A program made the position numbers and the translations under genes. Positions 19,001 through 28,124 of a stretch of DNA of 64,000 bases are shown piece after piece (position 1 is the stretch's first letter; every line of letters begins with the position of its first letter). The notes below the pieces were generated by a model. The model ran no database searches. It had not been told where the DNA came from and saw nothing but the letters and a program-made list of their open reading frames with translations. The DNA comes from Flavobacterium piscinae (GTDB taxonomy: Bacteria; Bacteroidota; Bacteroidia; Flavobacteriales; Flavobacteriaceae), in assembly GCF_004122145.1 (NCBI RefSeq), contig NZ_SBKQ01000002.1, forward strand, positions 124,001-188,000, given 5' to 3'.

Positions 19001-22000
19001 ATGATAATTTTTTTGAAATAGAAATTAAATCTGTGATTCCTGATTTATGGATAACTACTCGATATTATGATGATGATAATAACATAAAAAATGAGCAAGT
19101 AGCACAATTAAAAAACGGGAAAACAAGTTTTAAATTTAGTAAAAAAGCGGATTACAAATCCGATGTACATTTTCATTTTTCCACCATTTGGGAGAATACT
19201 TCAGATGAAAAGATACATACTATTAAAAAAGAAACCATTAAAAAAAGCTTAAATTTTGAAATCATTAGTTTACGCAATAAAATTGAACCCGGTAGTCTTG
19301 AAAATTGGTCTTTTAAAATTATTGATCAAAAATTAGAATCTGAGGTTTTAGCTAGTATGTATGATAGCTCTTTAGATCAGTTTGCAAAACAAAATTGGTC
19401 TTCCGTTTATTTTAGTGAATATGCAAATCAACCCTATTATCCGAAATTTCAATTTACAAATAACAGTTATAAAACATTTGAAAATTTTAAACGAGATTTT
19501 ATATTTCAATCTCAATATAATAAAAACCCTCAAATCAATTGGTTTGGTTTTAACTTCAATGAGCCAAAAAATAGTCATGTTTTAAAAACCTACCTTACTA
19601 AAATTAAACCAATTACAGAAACACCTAAAAATGCGAAGTATGTATCAGGAATTGTCTTAGATGATTTTGGGTTACCGCTTCCGGGAGCTTCGATTGTAAT
19701 TAAAGGCACAAACCGAGGAACTACAAGTGATTTCGACGGGAATTTTAGTATTGAAGCAGTTAAAGGTGAAATTTTAGCAGTTTATTATGTAGGAATGAAA
19801 TCAGAGTTCGTTCATATTGAAAAAAATAAAAGTTATGAAATTATCTTGGAAACAGATGCAATGTTGGATGAAGTAGTTGTTGTTGGATATGGTTCAACAA
19901 AAAAAGAATTGTTAACCAGCAGTGTTTTATATGTCGAAGCATCAATTGAAACAATTTCAGATGAAAACGAAGAGATTTTAAAAACTCTACTAGGTCAAGC
20001 AAGTGGAGTTACTGTTTCTCCCGGTAATGGAAAACCAGGCGGCTCTTCCTTTATTAGAATAAGAGGAGTTGGTTCCTTAAACACTAGTAATGCACCGCTC
20101 TATGTGATTGACGGAGTGGTTGTTGAAAATTATGACCATGAATTGTATGTCTCTGATATTGCCAATATTAGTATTTTAAAAGATGCTGCGACCTCTGCAT
20201 TATACGGTTCTAGAGCTGCTAGTGGTGTTGTAATCATCACGACTAAAAACACCTTAAAAGAATTAGCTCAAGTAAAAACCCGCACAAATTTTAACGAAAC
20301 AGCCTTCTTTTATCCACATCTCAAAACAGATAGCGAAGGAAAATTTAGTTTTAATTTTACAAATCCGGAGTCATTAACAAGTTGGAAATTGCGTTTGTAT
20401 GGTCATAATAAAAAAGCAGAATCCGGCTATTTTGAATCGACTATAATTTCCCAGAAAGATGTGATGGTTCAAACGAATATGCCACGATTTGTGCGTGAAA
20501 AAGATACCATTTCTATTTCTGCTAAAGTGGTAAACATGACCAACGAAACCAAATCCGGAATTGCTATGCTAATGCTATTTGATGCAACAAATATGAAAGC
20601 AATCGACAGCATCGCATTAAACACCAATAACACACGAAATTTCGATTGTAAACCAAAAGAAAGTGTTCCTATAACTTGGAAAGTTACTATTCCTGAAGGT
20701 TTGCAAGGTATTCAATATAAAATTGTAGCAAAATCGGGAAATTTTTCAGATGGTGAAGAAAATATTCTTCCTGTTTTGAGTAACAAAATTCTCGTTACCG
20801 AAAGTATTCCAATTTGGGTGAAAGGAAATTCGAAGAAAGAATATGTTTTTGAAAACTTAAAAAACAATACTTCAAAAACTTTAAAAAATCATCAATTTAC
20901 GTTGGAATATACTTCCAATCCAAATTGGTTGGCATTGCAATCACTTCCTTATTTGATAGAATTTCAGCATGAATGTGCCGAGCAGACTTTTTCACGGTAT
21001 TATGGAAATTTCATTGCCACAGAAATCATCAACAGTAATCAGAAAATTGCTAGTTTATTTGAATCATGGAAAAATAATCCAACATCTATTTCAAAATTGA
21101 ATCAAAATGAAGAACTCAAATCCATTGTTTTAAATGAAACACCTTGGCTTTTGGATGCTGAAAGTGAAGAATTGAAAAACAAACGATTGGCTTTGCTCAT
21201 GGATTTGAATACGATGAAAGAATCGCAAGAAAGTACATTCAAAAAGTTAGAAGAAAAACAATTATCTAGTGGGGCTTTTCCTTGGTTTGATGGTGGTGAT
21301 GAAAATATGTTTATCACCCAACACATTATTGCCGGACTAGGCCATTTAGAAAAATTATTCCCCGAAAGTAGTTCTAAATTTAAAAAAATCACAACCAAAG
21401 CCATTCCAAATCTTGATGAAAATTTCATCAAAAACAGCACTTTAAAAAACGAACGCATTAATTATTATGCTTATTCCAATTTACATTATTTGTATGCAAG
21501 AAGTTTTTATTTGGAAAAAATGCCTACTTCAAAGAAAATTGACTCAATTATTAAAGTTCAAAAAATTGAATTTAAAGCAAATTGGTTACAGTATTCTTTA
21601 TACAAAAAAGCACTTTTGGCTATAACGATGCATCGTTTTGGAGACAAAAAATTTGCTGAAAAAATCATTACTAATTTAAAAGAAACGGTTACAAGAAACA
21701 ATGATTTTGGCATGTATTGGATTGAAAATAAAAACGGATATTATTGGTATCAATCGGCAATAGAAACACAAGCTTTGCTAATTGAAGCTTTTGTTGAAAT
21801 TGAAAAAGATAAAAAACACATTGATGAAATGAAAGTTTGGTTACTCAAACAAAAGCAATTACAAAATTGGCCAACTACCAAAGCCACAACAGAAGCGGTT
21901 TATGCATTATTATTACAAGGAAGCGATTGGACAAATAGTAAAGACAACACCAAATTTAAAATTGGTAATGAAAAAGTGTTGACCAAAAAATTATCTGAAA

Positions 22001-22587
22001 ATGAAAAAGAAGCCGAAACCGGTTATATCAAAATGAATTGGAATGCAAAGGAAATTACTAAAGAAATGGGTTCTATTTTGGTTGAAAACAAATCGTCGGT
22101 GGCTGGATTTGGTGGTTTGTATTGGCAATATTTTGAGAACTTGGAAAACATCAAATCAGACAGTACCGCTGTGTTATCCATTACAAAAAATGTATACAAA
22201 AAAGTGAAATCCTCCGCTGGAGATAAACTAGTTGAATTGAGTAAAGAAACATTAAAACCAGGTGATTTAATTACGATTAAATTAATTTTAAAAACTGAAA
22301 ATGATCTGGAATTTGTTCACTTAAAAGATTTGAGAGCTTCGAGTTTTGAACCTGTTGATGTGATTTCTAAACATGAGTGGAAAGGTGGTTTAAGTTTTTA
22401 CAGAAGTACAAAAGATGTTGCTACACACTTTTTCTTTGACACGATTAAGAAAGGAACTTATGTTTTAGAATATGATGTTCGTGTCAATCATTCCGGTAGT
22501 TTTGTTGGCGGAATTTCAACCTTGCAAAGTATGTATGCTCCTGAATTTTCTGCTCATTCCTTCAGTACAAAAGTAAAAATAGAGTAA
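16063..22587 (+). CDS. Alpha-2-macroglobulin with inserted carboxypeptidase-regulatory and SusC-type plug domains
   Basis: 2174 residues. Signal peptide of about 18 residues, a helical N-terminal region, then MG-type domains from about residue 578 (VYFDRAIYRPGQ marks MG2). At 1192-1270 comes a carboxypeptidase-D regulatory domain (SGIVLDDFGLPLPGASI, GTTSDFDGNFS), followed by DEVVVVGYG and a plug domain up to about 1395 (IRIRGVGSLNTSNAPLYVIDG, ending VVIITTKN). From about 1405 the A2M core resumes (NFNETAFFYPHL, MPRFVREKD). The thioester motif CxEQ is CAEQ at 1638-1641. A2M proteins trap proteases. The insert lies where the bait region is expected and has no beta barrel. Transcription ends at a shared terminator. 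Confidence 0.9.
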   Translation: MRKSITLYFLFILSFSFGQHFDEQWKEVYKHELEGKIQSAQKEVQEIYKKAKKKKDEVQIVKCIFYLSKFEQVFDEKAQSTIISNLRNEIKDAKPVSKALLNYIYATILQDYYERYSYTIDERTALANQKSTDFLSWTSIDFTSEIDEKMNACLQDEKLLRATPLESVKEIFEISPSTDAKNYNLYDFLVEKSIEYYKPKIKSWDIRNIKNESDLFENLYAPSTTFIEYKLSTLVNENLKRLLGILQENERYYLSNNKEKADFAYFERLKYVHSIYGDNSIYVSKIKLLETKTTNSFLKQSLRVERIKNYFNQTSKYTSTNKYKEALVLIDTVLNTKINLNALAEAESIQNQILRKSLSINLQKITYPNQNNRALVDFKNVDSIKISYYRFPVKFNYLIDNSLYYDRESNQRKNRDSIIFDFKLKNKPEKSYTLKLPSKGDFLNYSTEILLERMDVGNYLIFMETLNDTIENKIAFAYENLQVTNFSIVEDFDEKSNSIYILNRKTGQPIKNVSIKNEDETIYTNKEGKAQFKLKTHIKNKVYNNDILIIKENDTLLKKYNRKFIYDKVDEEYENFDAKVMVYFDRAIYRPGQKMYYKGVLIQNKDNVKSVVPYVSVRVEISDVNENILKEFDVQTNEFGSFSGEFDIPKNVLTGDFFITIDEPDDYEIDTKYYKKKEGEHKFWDYVDFYDERFNFKVEEYKRPTFEVKFDEIKENYTIGDTVKVRGNAKALAGNNLTNAKVAYTVSKNTTSKESYYSSDDDFIIAETTTDENGNFSIHFPAVEEDVSNDSILLIRYTIKADVTDIQGETRSASKSLRVGKEMLELKMILKDKLFKEDENKLIIQSTTLNNHPFETKGEIKLYEIQKKSFLKNRLFGFPEIQMLNRSEFEELYPYEPFDQSDTETKEVLVKSISFDTKKSKDVSLDFLKSFKTGYYKVIAEAFDKKNNLIKSETYFILDSKEKPYSHDELFTFKDISKSNDNFFEIEIKSVIPDLWITTRYYDDDNNIKNEQVAQLKNGKTSFKFSKKADYKSDVHFHFSTIWENTSDEKIHTIKKETIKKSLNFEIISLRNKIEPGSLENWSFKIIDQKLESEVLASMYDSSLDQFAKQNWSSVYFSEYANQPYYPKFQFTNNSYKTFENFKRDFIFQSQYNKNPQINWFGFNFNEPKNSHVLKTYLTKIKPITETPKNAKYVSGIVLDDFGLPLPGASIVIKGTNRGTTSDFDGNFSIEAVKGEILAVYYVGMKSEFVHIEKNKSYEIILETDAMLDEVVVVGYGSTKKELLTSSVLYVEASIETISDENEEILKTLLGQASGVTVSPGNGKPGGSSFIRIRGVGSLNTSNAPLYVIDGVVVENYDHELYVSDIANISILKDAATSALYGSRAASGVVIITTKNTLKELAQVKTRTNFNETAFFYPHLKTDSEGKFSFNFTNPESLTSWKLRLYGHNKKAESGYFESTIISQKDVMVQTNMPRFVREKDTISISAKVVNMTNETKSGIAMLMLFDATNMKAIDSIALNTNNTRNFDCKPKESVPITWKVTIPEGLQGIQYKIVAKSGNFSDGEENILPVLSNKILVTESIPIWVKGNSKKEYVFENLKNNTSKTLKNHQFTLEYTSNPNWLALQSLPYLIEFQHECAEQTFSRYYGNFIATEIINSNQKIASLFESWKNNPTSISKLNQNEELKSIVLNETPWLLDAESEELKNKRLALLMDLNTMKESQESTFKKLEEKQLSSGAFPWFDGGDENMFITQHIIAGLGHLEKLFPESSSKFKKITTKAIPNLDENFIKNSTLKNERINYYAYSNLHYLYARSFYLEKMPTSKKIDSIIKVQKIEFKANWLQYSLYKKALLAITMHRFGDKKFAEKIITNLKETVTRNNDFGMYWIENKNGYYWYQSAIETQALLIEAFVEIEKDKKHIDEMKVWLLKQKQLQNWPTTKATTEAVYALLLQGSDWTNSKDNTKFKIGNEKVLTKKLSENEKEAETGYIKMNWNAKEITKEMGSILVENKSSVAGFGGLYWQYFENLENIKSDSTAVLSITKNVYKKVKSSAGDKLVELSKETLKPGDLITIKLILKTENDLEFVHLKDLRASSFEPVDVISKHEWKGGLSFYRSTKDVATHFFFDTIKKGTYVLEYDVRVNHSGSFVGGISTLQSMYAPEFSAHSFSTKVKIE

Positions 22588-22605
22588 TCTCGAAATTCAA
22601 TAATA

Positions 22606-22640
22606 AAAAAATCTGCTCCATTTCTGAAGCAGATTTTTTA
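22606..22640. terminator. Bidirectional terminator between convergent genes
   Basis: AAAAAATCTGCT (22606-22617) pairs with AGCAGATTTTTT (22628-22639), a perfect 12-bp stem that has a T tract on each strand. It separates the A2M gene and the S46 peptidase gene. Confidence 0.85.
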
Positions 22641-22659
22641 ATTGAATTAATAATAAACC

Positions 22660-24819
22660 TTATTTAACGATAGTTAACTCGTCAATAATGTGTTTTGCTC
22701 CGGCATATTTTTCGATAATGAATAATACAAATCGGATATCTACATTAATTGTTCTTTGTAAATTTTTGTCAAAAATAACATCTCCTGCCATCGCTTCAAT
22801 GTTTCCGTCAAACGCTAATCCGATTAATTCTCCTTTTCCATTCAATACCGGAGAACCAGAATTTCCACCGGTAATATCATTATCTGAAAGGAAATTGACC
22901 GGCATATAACCCGCTTTGTCGGCATATTGACCAAAATCTTTTTTGTTGTACAAATCAATTAAAGGCTGTGATAAATCAAATTCAGGATCACCTGCTTTGT
23001 GTTTTTTCACCATACCTTCTAAAGTTGTATAGTTATTAATTTTGGCATCATTTCTTTTGTCTACCGGTAACGCTCTCACTTTTCCATAGGTTAAACGCAA
23101 TGTAGAGTTAGCATCCGGATATAAAATCGGGCTTAATTTTGATTCCCTCAAACCAGCCACTAATTTTCTGAAACCGGCTTGGTATTTTTCCTCAGCAGCT
23201 TTCAACTCATCAGACTTTTTATTGTAATGATCTAGCAAATCGGAAGACAATTTGTACAATGGATCATTTTTAATCAATTCTTCATTTGGTAATTCTAAAA
23301 AAGCTAACAATCGTTCTTTAGATGAGAAGATACTTAAATCGATTGCATTTGCTGCATAACTTTCAAAATTGGTGTTATCCTTTACCAAGGCTTCTACACT
23401 AGGAGCCAACATATATCCTTTAGCTTTGGCAGCATATAAACCTAATTGCCCAGCCAAGACATCTTTTTCAGCAGGAATGTACAAACTTTCAAAAGTACCT
23501 TCAATCATTTCTACTAAACGAGCTTTCATTTGAGTTCTCTCATTGGCCTGTGCTTTGGCATAATTAGTTAATTGATTACCCATTCGAGCAGGCATAACTC
23601 CAAAAGCAGAACCACGTAACATAGTCATTAAATAATTATCGTGTTTTGCTTTTTCGTTAGTTAGTGCATAATAGGCATTAATGTCTTTGATTACATTTCC
23701 ATATTGTTCTTTATTGGCTTTTTTATTGGCCCAAGCATCAAATTTTTTCTCTACTTTTCGTTTTGAATCAGCTGTTTTAAATTTAGATAATGCATCAATC
23801 ATTCCTTGTCTATTCTTCCAATAATTTGCAATTTGTGCATATTTTGATGCATATTGTAAACGGACAGCATCATCTTTATCCATGTGCGTTTTCATTTTGT
23901 CCATTGACATTTTTGAACCTTCCACCCAAGCCGGATAAGCAAATTTTACGTTTTGCTCGATCCCTTCTGCCGGCATCCAACGGTTAGTGCGTCCCGGATA
24001 ACCTAATATCATGGCAAAATCATTTTCCTGAACTCCTTTTAAACTGATTGGCAAATGGTGTTTCGGTTTTAAAGGCACATTGTTTTCTGAGTATTCAGCC
24101 GGATTACCGTTAGCATCAGCATACACTCTGAATAATGAAAAATCTCCGGTATGACGAGGCCATTCCCAATTGTCTGTATCACCACCAAATTTTCCGATAC
24201 TTTCAGTTGGTGTTCCTACCAAACGAACATCTTTATAATCTTCATAAACAAAATAGTAATATTCATTTCCTTGAAAAAACGAACGTACAGAAACCGTATA
24301 CTTTCCACCGCCATCGTTTTCTTTTTGAATTTTTGAGATTTCTTTATTGATAATCGCTTCACGTTCAGCCTCAGTCATTTTATCATTTACCAAACTTAAA
24401 ATTCTTTTCGATACATCATCCATACGAACGAAGAAACGAACATATAAACTCTTTGGTTTTAATTCGGCTTTGCGGTTTTGAGCCCAAAATCCGTCACGTA
24501 AATAATTACTTTCCGGTGAAGATAACTCAGCAATCGCATCATAACCACAGTGATGATTGGTTAACACCAAACCGTCTTTGGAAATCATTTCAGCTGTACA
24601 ACCGCCATTGAACTGAACAATTGCATCTTTTAAACTGGAATTGTTGATGCTGTAAATTTCTTCAGCCGTTAATTGCAATCCCATTTTTTGCATATCACGA
24701 TGGTTTAGACGTTGAATATGCATTAAAAACCACATTCCTTCGTTAGCAAAAACTGTTGCCGGAGCAAAGGCAATTAATGCTACAAAACTTAAAATAATTT
24801 TTTTCATTTTTTGATTCAT
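22660..24819 (-). CDS. S46-family dipeptidyl-peptidase, DPP7-like
   Basis: 719 residues from the ATG at 24819, which follows a TATATTCG -7 element; an ORF start at 24858 lies upstream of that element. The signal peptide has MKKIILSFVALIAFA. Catalytic residues: His in LTNHHCG (His90), Asp in WEWPRHTGDFS and Ser in GGNSGSP. S46 enzymes remove dipeptides from N-termini of periplasmic peptides. The residue 18 after the catalytic Ser is Gly (in LAFDGN), the position that is Arg in DPP11 and Gly in DPP7, so a preference for hydrophobic rather than acidic P1 is inferred. It lies downstream of obg but has its own promoter. Confidence 0.93.
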   Translation of the reverse strand: MNQKMKKIILSFVALIAFAPATVFANEGMWFLMHIQRLNHRDMQKMGLQLTAEEIYSINNSSLKDAIVQFNGGCTAEMISKDGLVLTNHHCGYDAIAELSSPESNYLRDGFWAQNRKAELKPKSLYVRFFVRMDDVSKRILSLVNDKMTEAEREAIINKEISKIQKENDGGGKYTVSVRSFFQGNEYYYFVYEDYKDVRLVGTPTESIGKFGGDTDNWEWPRHTGDFSLFRVYADANGNPAEYSENNVPLKPKHHLPISLKGVQENDFAMILGYPGRTNRWMPAEGIEQNVKFAYPAWVEGSKMSMDKMKTHMDKDDAVRLQYASKYAQIANYWKNRQGMIDALSKFKTADSKRKVEKKFDAWANKKANKEQYGNVIKDINAYYALTNEKAKHDNYLMTMLRGSAFGVMPARMGNQLTNYAKAQANERTQMKARLVEMIEGTFESLYIPAEKDVLAGQLGLYAAKAKGYMLAPSVEALVKDNTNFESYAANAIDLSIFSSKERLLAFLELPNEELIKNDPLYKLSSDLLDHYNKKSDELKAAEEKYQAGFRKLVAGLRESKLSPILYPDANSTLRLTYGKVRALPVDKRNDAKINNYTTLEGMVKKHKAGDPEFDLSQPLIDLYNKKDFGQYADKAGYMPVNFLSDNDITGGNSGSPVLNGKGELIGLAFDGNIEAMAGDVIFDKNLQRTINVDIRFVLFIIEKYAGAKHIIDELTIVK

Positions 24820-24831
24820 TTTTACTGTTTG

Positions 24832-24839
24832 CGAATATA
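24832..24839 (-). promoter_or_regulatory. -7 element of the S46 peptidase gene
   Basis: Reads TATATTCG on the minus strand, 12 nt before the start at 24819, matching the TAnnTTCG variant of the Bacteroidota consensus. It decides against the longer ORF start at 24858. Confidence 0.5.
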
Positions 24840-24926
24840 CTTTTTTTTGTGTTTTCACCCTTGTTTTTTGACTTAAAAACTACAACGTTATCGTATTTTT
24901 TAACTTAATTTTTAGAATTCCATAAA

Positions 24927-24953
24927 AAAAGCACCCTATTAAGGATGCTTTTG
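24927..24953 (-). terminator. Terminator after obg
   Basis: On the minus strand AAAAGCATCC pairs (one mismatch) with GGGTGCTTTT, followed by a T tract. It lies 20 nt past the obg stop. Confidence 0.7.
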
Positions 24954-24972
24954 TAAGAAATATTTAATTTTA

Positions 24973-25977
24973 TTATTCTTCATTTAACATTTTCCAAAGC
25001 ATATCTTTCAATTCTTGTAAACCTTGTTGAGCAACCGAAGATATAAAATGATACTTCACTCCTTTGAACTCTTTTTTCATTTGTTTTTCGAGTTCAGCTT
25101 TTAGCTCATCATCTAACATATCACATTTAGAAACCACTAAAATTCGGTCTTTATCTAACATTTCCGGATTGTATCGTCGAAGCTCATCCAACAAAATTTC
25201 GTATTCTTTTTTAATATCCGCTGCATCTGCTGGAACTAAAAACAATAAAATAGAATTCCGTTCAATGTGACGCAAAAAGTAATGCCCTAATCCTTTTCCT
25301 TCGGCAGCTCCTTCAATAATTCCGGGAATATCTGCCATTACAAACGATTGAAAATCGCGGTAAGCTACAATTCCTAAGTTTGGTTTTAAAGTGGTAAACG
25401 GATAATCAGCAATTTTGGGTTTTGCGGAAGTCATGACTGAAAGTAAAGTTGATTTTCCTGCGTTTGGAAAACCGACTAATCCAACATCGGCCAATACCTT
25501 TAATTCTATAATAATATCGACTTCTTTCACCGGCATACCGGGTTGAGCATAGCGAGGCGTTTGATTAGTTGCTGAACGAAAATGCCAGTTGCCTAAACCG
25601 CCTTTTCCACCTTCGGCTACAATTTTTACCTCATCATGCTCAGTGATTTCAAACAAAATTTCTCCGGTTTCCTGATCACGAACAACGGTACCCAGTGGCA
25701 CTTCAACAAATTTATCCTCACCATCGTGACCCGTACTTCTTGAACTTCCGCCATCGCCACCATGTCCGGCACGAATGTGTTTCACAAATTTAAGGTGGAA
25801 AAGCGTCCATAAATTTTTATTCCCTTTCAAATATACATGACCGCCACGACCACCGTCACCACCATCTGGACCACCTTTTTCAATGAATTTTTCCCGGTGA
25901 AGATGTGAAGAACCCTTCCCTCCTTTTCCGGATGAAACATATATTTTTACGTAGTCTACAAAATTTCCTTCTGTCAT
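24973..25977 (-). CDS. obg: GTPase Obg (CgtA)
   Basis: 334 residues, the short form without the C-terminal OCT domain. The glycine-rich Obg fold (residues 1-158, many GGDGG/GGRGG turns) precedes the G domain: G1 [10 protein letters not shown]3 DIPGII, G4-like SKCD and a G5-like SSVAQQ. Obg binds the 50S ribosomal subunit and is usually essential for ribosome maturation and growth control. It is followed by a terminator and lies downstream of the CNNM gene, separated by a GTTGTCGGTT-family repeat. Confidence 0.96.
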   Translation of the reverse strand: MTEGNFVDYVKIYVSSGKGGKGSSHLHREKFIEKGGPDGGDGGRGGHVYLKGNKNLWTLFHLKFVKHIRAGHGGDGGSSRSTGHDGEDKFVEVPLGTVVRDQETGEILFEITEHDEVKIVAEGGKGGLGNWHFRSATNQTPRYAQPGMPVKEVDIIIELKVLADVGLVGFPNAGKSTLLSVMTSAKPKIADYPFTTLKPNLGIVAYRDFQSFVMADIPGIIEGAAEGKGLGHYFLRHIERNSILLFLVPADAADIKKEYEILLDELRRYNPEMLDKDRILVVSKCDMLDDELKAELEKQMKKEFKGVKYHFISSVAQQGLQELKDMLWKMLNEE

Positions 25978-25990
25978 AGTTTTGTTTTCT

Positions 25991-26012
25991 GTTGTCGGTT
26001 GACAGTTATCTG
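25991..26012. repeat. GTTGTCGGTT-family word repeat
   Basis: This 22-bp word is 20/22 identical to 15182-15203. Related words (CAACTGATAACT, complementary to AGTTATC) follow up to 26060, so the spacer between obg and the CNNM gene is built of this family. Confidence 0.6.
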
Positions 26013-26064
26013 GAAATAAGTTTAATCAATTACTTACTGATTACTGCCAACTGATAACTATTTT

Positions 26065-27339
26065 TTATTCTTTTAAATTTTTGATTAGAATTTTATCAAT
26101 CTTCACTCCATCCATATCAATCACTTCAAATTCCAATTTGTTCCAAATTAATTTTTGTCCTTGTTTGGGAATATCGCCTAATTCTGTTATCATGAAACCA
26201 CTCACAGTAGTCACTTCATAATCATTAATGTGCTCATCCATGTCAAAATAAGTAAGAAAATCATGTAATGAATAATGACCGTCAACCAACCAAGAACCAT
26301 CTTCTCTAACTACCAATTGAAATTCTTCTTCATAAAAATCAGACGCATTTCCAACTAAAGCTTCCAAAATATCATTTAACGTAATTATTCCTTGAAAAAC
26401 GCCATGCTCATCAACTACTAAAGCATAATGAACTCTGGATTTTTTAAACATTTCCAGAGCTTTGTATGCTGAAGTATGTTCAATAAAATAAACCGGTTCT
26501 TTGATCATTGATTTTAAATCGAAACTGCCTTTTTCAAAATTCAAAAACAATTCTTTTAACGAAACGATTCCAATGATTTCATCTAAATTTTCATGACAAA
26601 CCGGGTAAAAAGAATGTAAATCATTCAATACTTTATTTTTCAACTCTTCAGGCGAATCATCCAATGATAAATAATCAACCGATTTTCGATGGGTCATGAG
26701 CGAATTTACTTTTCTGTCGCCTATGTGGAAAACTCGTTCCACAATATCTTGTTCAATTTCCTGAACTTCACCCACTTCGGTCCCTTCTTTGATAATGGCT
26801 TTGATTTCTTCTTCCGTTACTTTTCCATCAGCTGTGGGTTTGATGCGAAATACATCCAAAATAAATTCCGTTGAAATAGTTAAAAGCCAAATGAACGGAG
26901 CGGTTATCTTTGAAACAATTTTCATCGGGACAGCGACTGCTTTTGCAATTGCTTCCGGATAATTTAAACCAATTCGTTTAGGAACTAATTCTCCCAAAAC
27001 AAGTGAAAAGAAAGTTAAAATTACGACCACAATTCCCACTGCAATTGAATCGGCATATGGTTTTAGCATTTCAAATCCGGCTACAAAATTTTGAACATCA
27101 GTGGTAATTTTATCCCCGGAATAAATACCGGTTAAAATACCAATCAGTGTTATTCCGATTTGAACAGTCGATAAAAACTTATTGGGTGAATTGGCTAGAT
27201 CCAATGCAACTTTAGCGGCAGGATTCCCTTTTTTGGCAGCGGTTTCCAAACGATTTTTTCGTGCAGAGATTAACGCAATTTCCGACATCGAAAAAACACC
27301 ATTTAATAGAATTAAAAATAAAATAATTATAATTTCCAT
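26065..27339 (-). CDS. CNNM/CorC-type hemolysin-family membrane protein (DUF21, CBS pair)
   Basis: 424 residues. An N-terminal DUF21/CNNM domain with about four membrane helices (LILLNGVFSMSEIALISARK is the classical opening), then a tandem CBS pair (about 195-335, with RVHYALVVDEHG) and a C-terminal CorC_HlyC domain (about 340-424). Proteins of this family export magnesium or handle other divalent cations. It is followed by the obg gene on the same strand and preceded by two hairpins, one of which could be a terminator of adk. Confidence 0.92.
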   Translation of the reverse strand: MEIIIILFLILLNGVFSMSEIALISARKNRLETAAKKGNPAAKVALDLANSPNKFLSTVQIGITLIGILTGIYSGDKITTDVQNFVAGFEMLKPYADSIAVGIVVVILTFFSLVLGELVPKRIGLNYPEAIAKAVAVPMKIVSKITAPFIWLLTISTEFILDVFRIKPTADGKVTEEEIKAIIKEGTEVGEVQEIEQDIVERVFHIGDRKVNSLMTHRKSVDYLSLDDSPEELKNKVLNDLHSFYPVCHENLDEIIGIVSLKELFLNFEKGSFDLKSMIKEPVYFIEHTSAYKALEMFKKSRVHYALVVDEHGVFQGIITLNDILEALVGNASDFYEEEFQLVVREDGSWLVDGHYSLHDFLTYFDMDEHINDYEVTTVSGFMITELGDIPKQGQKLIWNKLEFEVIDMDGVKIDKILIKNLKE

Positions 27340-27354
27340 TTGTCTATTTTAGCA

Positions 27355-27395
27355 AAAAAAGAGCAACATTTCCGTAAAACCGGGTGTAGCTCCTT
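27355..27395 (-). terminator. Hairpin with T tract just before the CNNM gene
   Basis: On the minus strand GAGCTACA and TGTTGCTC (one mismatch) enclose a CCGG/CCGT loop stem and run into a T7 tract ending 15 nt before the CNNM start. It is a terminator of upstream transcripts or a leader attenuator. Confidence 0.5.
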
Positions 27396-27413
27396 TTAAT
27401 TTTGCAAATATCT

Positions 27414-27442
27414 AAAAAAAACGGCACTTTTTAGTGCTTTTT
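27414..27442 (-). terminator. Terminator after adk
   Basis: GCACT (27424-27428) and AGTGC (27433-27437) form a short stem with T tracts on both sides; on the minus strand it lies 15 nt past the adk stop. Confidence 0.6.
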
Positions 27443-27456
27443 CAGATAAATAAGAT

Positions 27457-28032
27457 TTATTTCAAGTTATCGAACACCAAATTCAAACGTTCGGTTACCT
27501 CAGCAATTGTTCCAATTCCATTTACAGCATGAAATTTATCTTGCTTTTTGTAATATTCCATTAATGGAGCTGTTTTTTCGTTGTATTCTTGGTAACGATT
27601 TCTGATTTTTTCCTCGTCTTGATCGTCTGGTCTTCCGGAGGTTTTTCCTCTTTCTAATAAACGTTGCACTAAAATTTCATCATCAGCTTCCAAGGCAACT
27701 GTAGCAGTTATTTCTTGATTTTTTGTAGCTAAAAAAGCATCCAATGCTTCTGCTTGAGCAATAGTTCTCGGAAACCCATCAAATAAAAAACCGGCAGAAT
27801 CTGGATTTTTATCTACTTCGCTTTGTAACATTTGAATGGTCACTTCATCCGGCACTAAATCGCCTTTATCCATAAATGTTTTGGCTAATTTACCTAAATC
27901 AGTATCATTTTTAATATTGAAACGAAAGATATCTCCGGTAGATAAATGCGTTAAATTGTATTTCTCTTTTAAAAATTCAGCTTGTGTGCCTTTTCCTGCA
28001 CCCGGTTTTCCGAAAAGAACGATGTTAATCAT
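27457..28032 (-). CDS. adk: Adenylate kinase
   Basis: 191 residues, the short-lid class. P-loop GKPGAGKGTQ (7-16), NMP-binding region with HLSTGDIFR, DGFPRT (nucleotide binding) and RPDDQDEEKIRNRY in the lid region without zinc cysteines. It converts AMP and ATP to two ADP. It sits between hpt and the CNNM gene on one strand, separated from hpt by 92 nt. Confidence 0.97.
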   Translation of the reverse strand: MINIVLFGKPGAGKGTQAEFLKEKYNLTHLSTGDIFRFNIKNDTDLGKLAKTFMDKGDLVPDEVTIQMLQSEVDKNPDSAGFLFDGFPRTIAQAEALDAFLATKNQEITATVALEADDEILVQRLLERGKTSGRPDDQDEEKIRNRYQEYNEKTAPLMEYYKKQDKFHAVNGIGTIAEVTERLNLVFDNLK

Positions 28033-28124
28033 AAAAATTTATTTGCTTGTTGATTGCTAATTGTTGATTTTTGAATTTGTTGTACTTCAAAATTCAATAT
28101 TCGTTAATCTTAATTCGTTAATAA

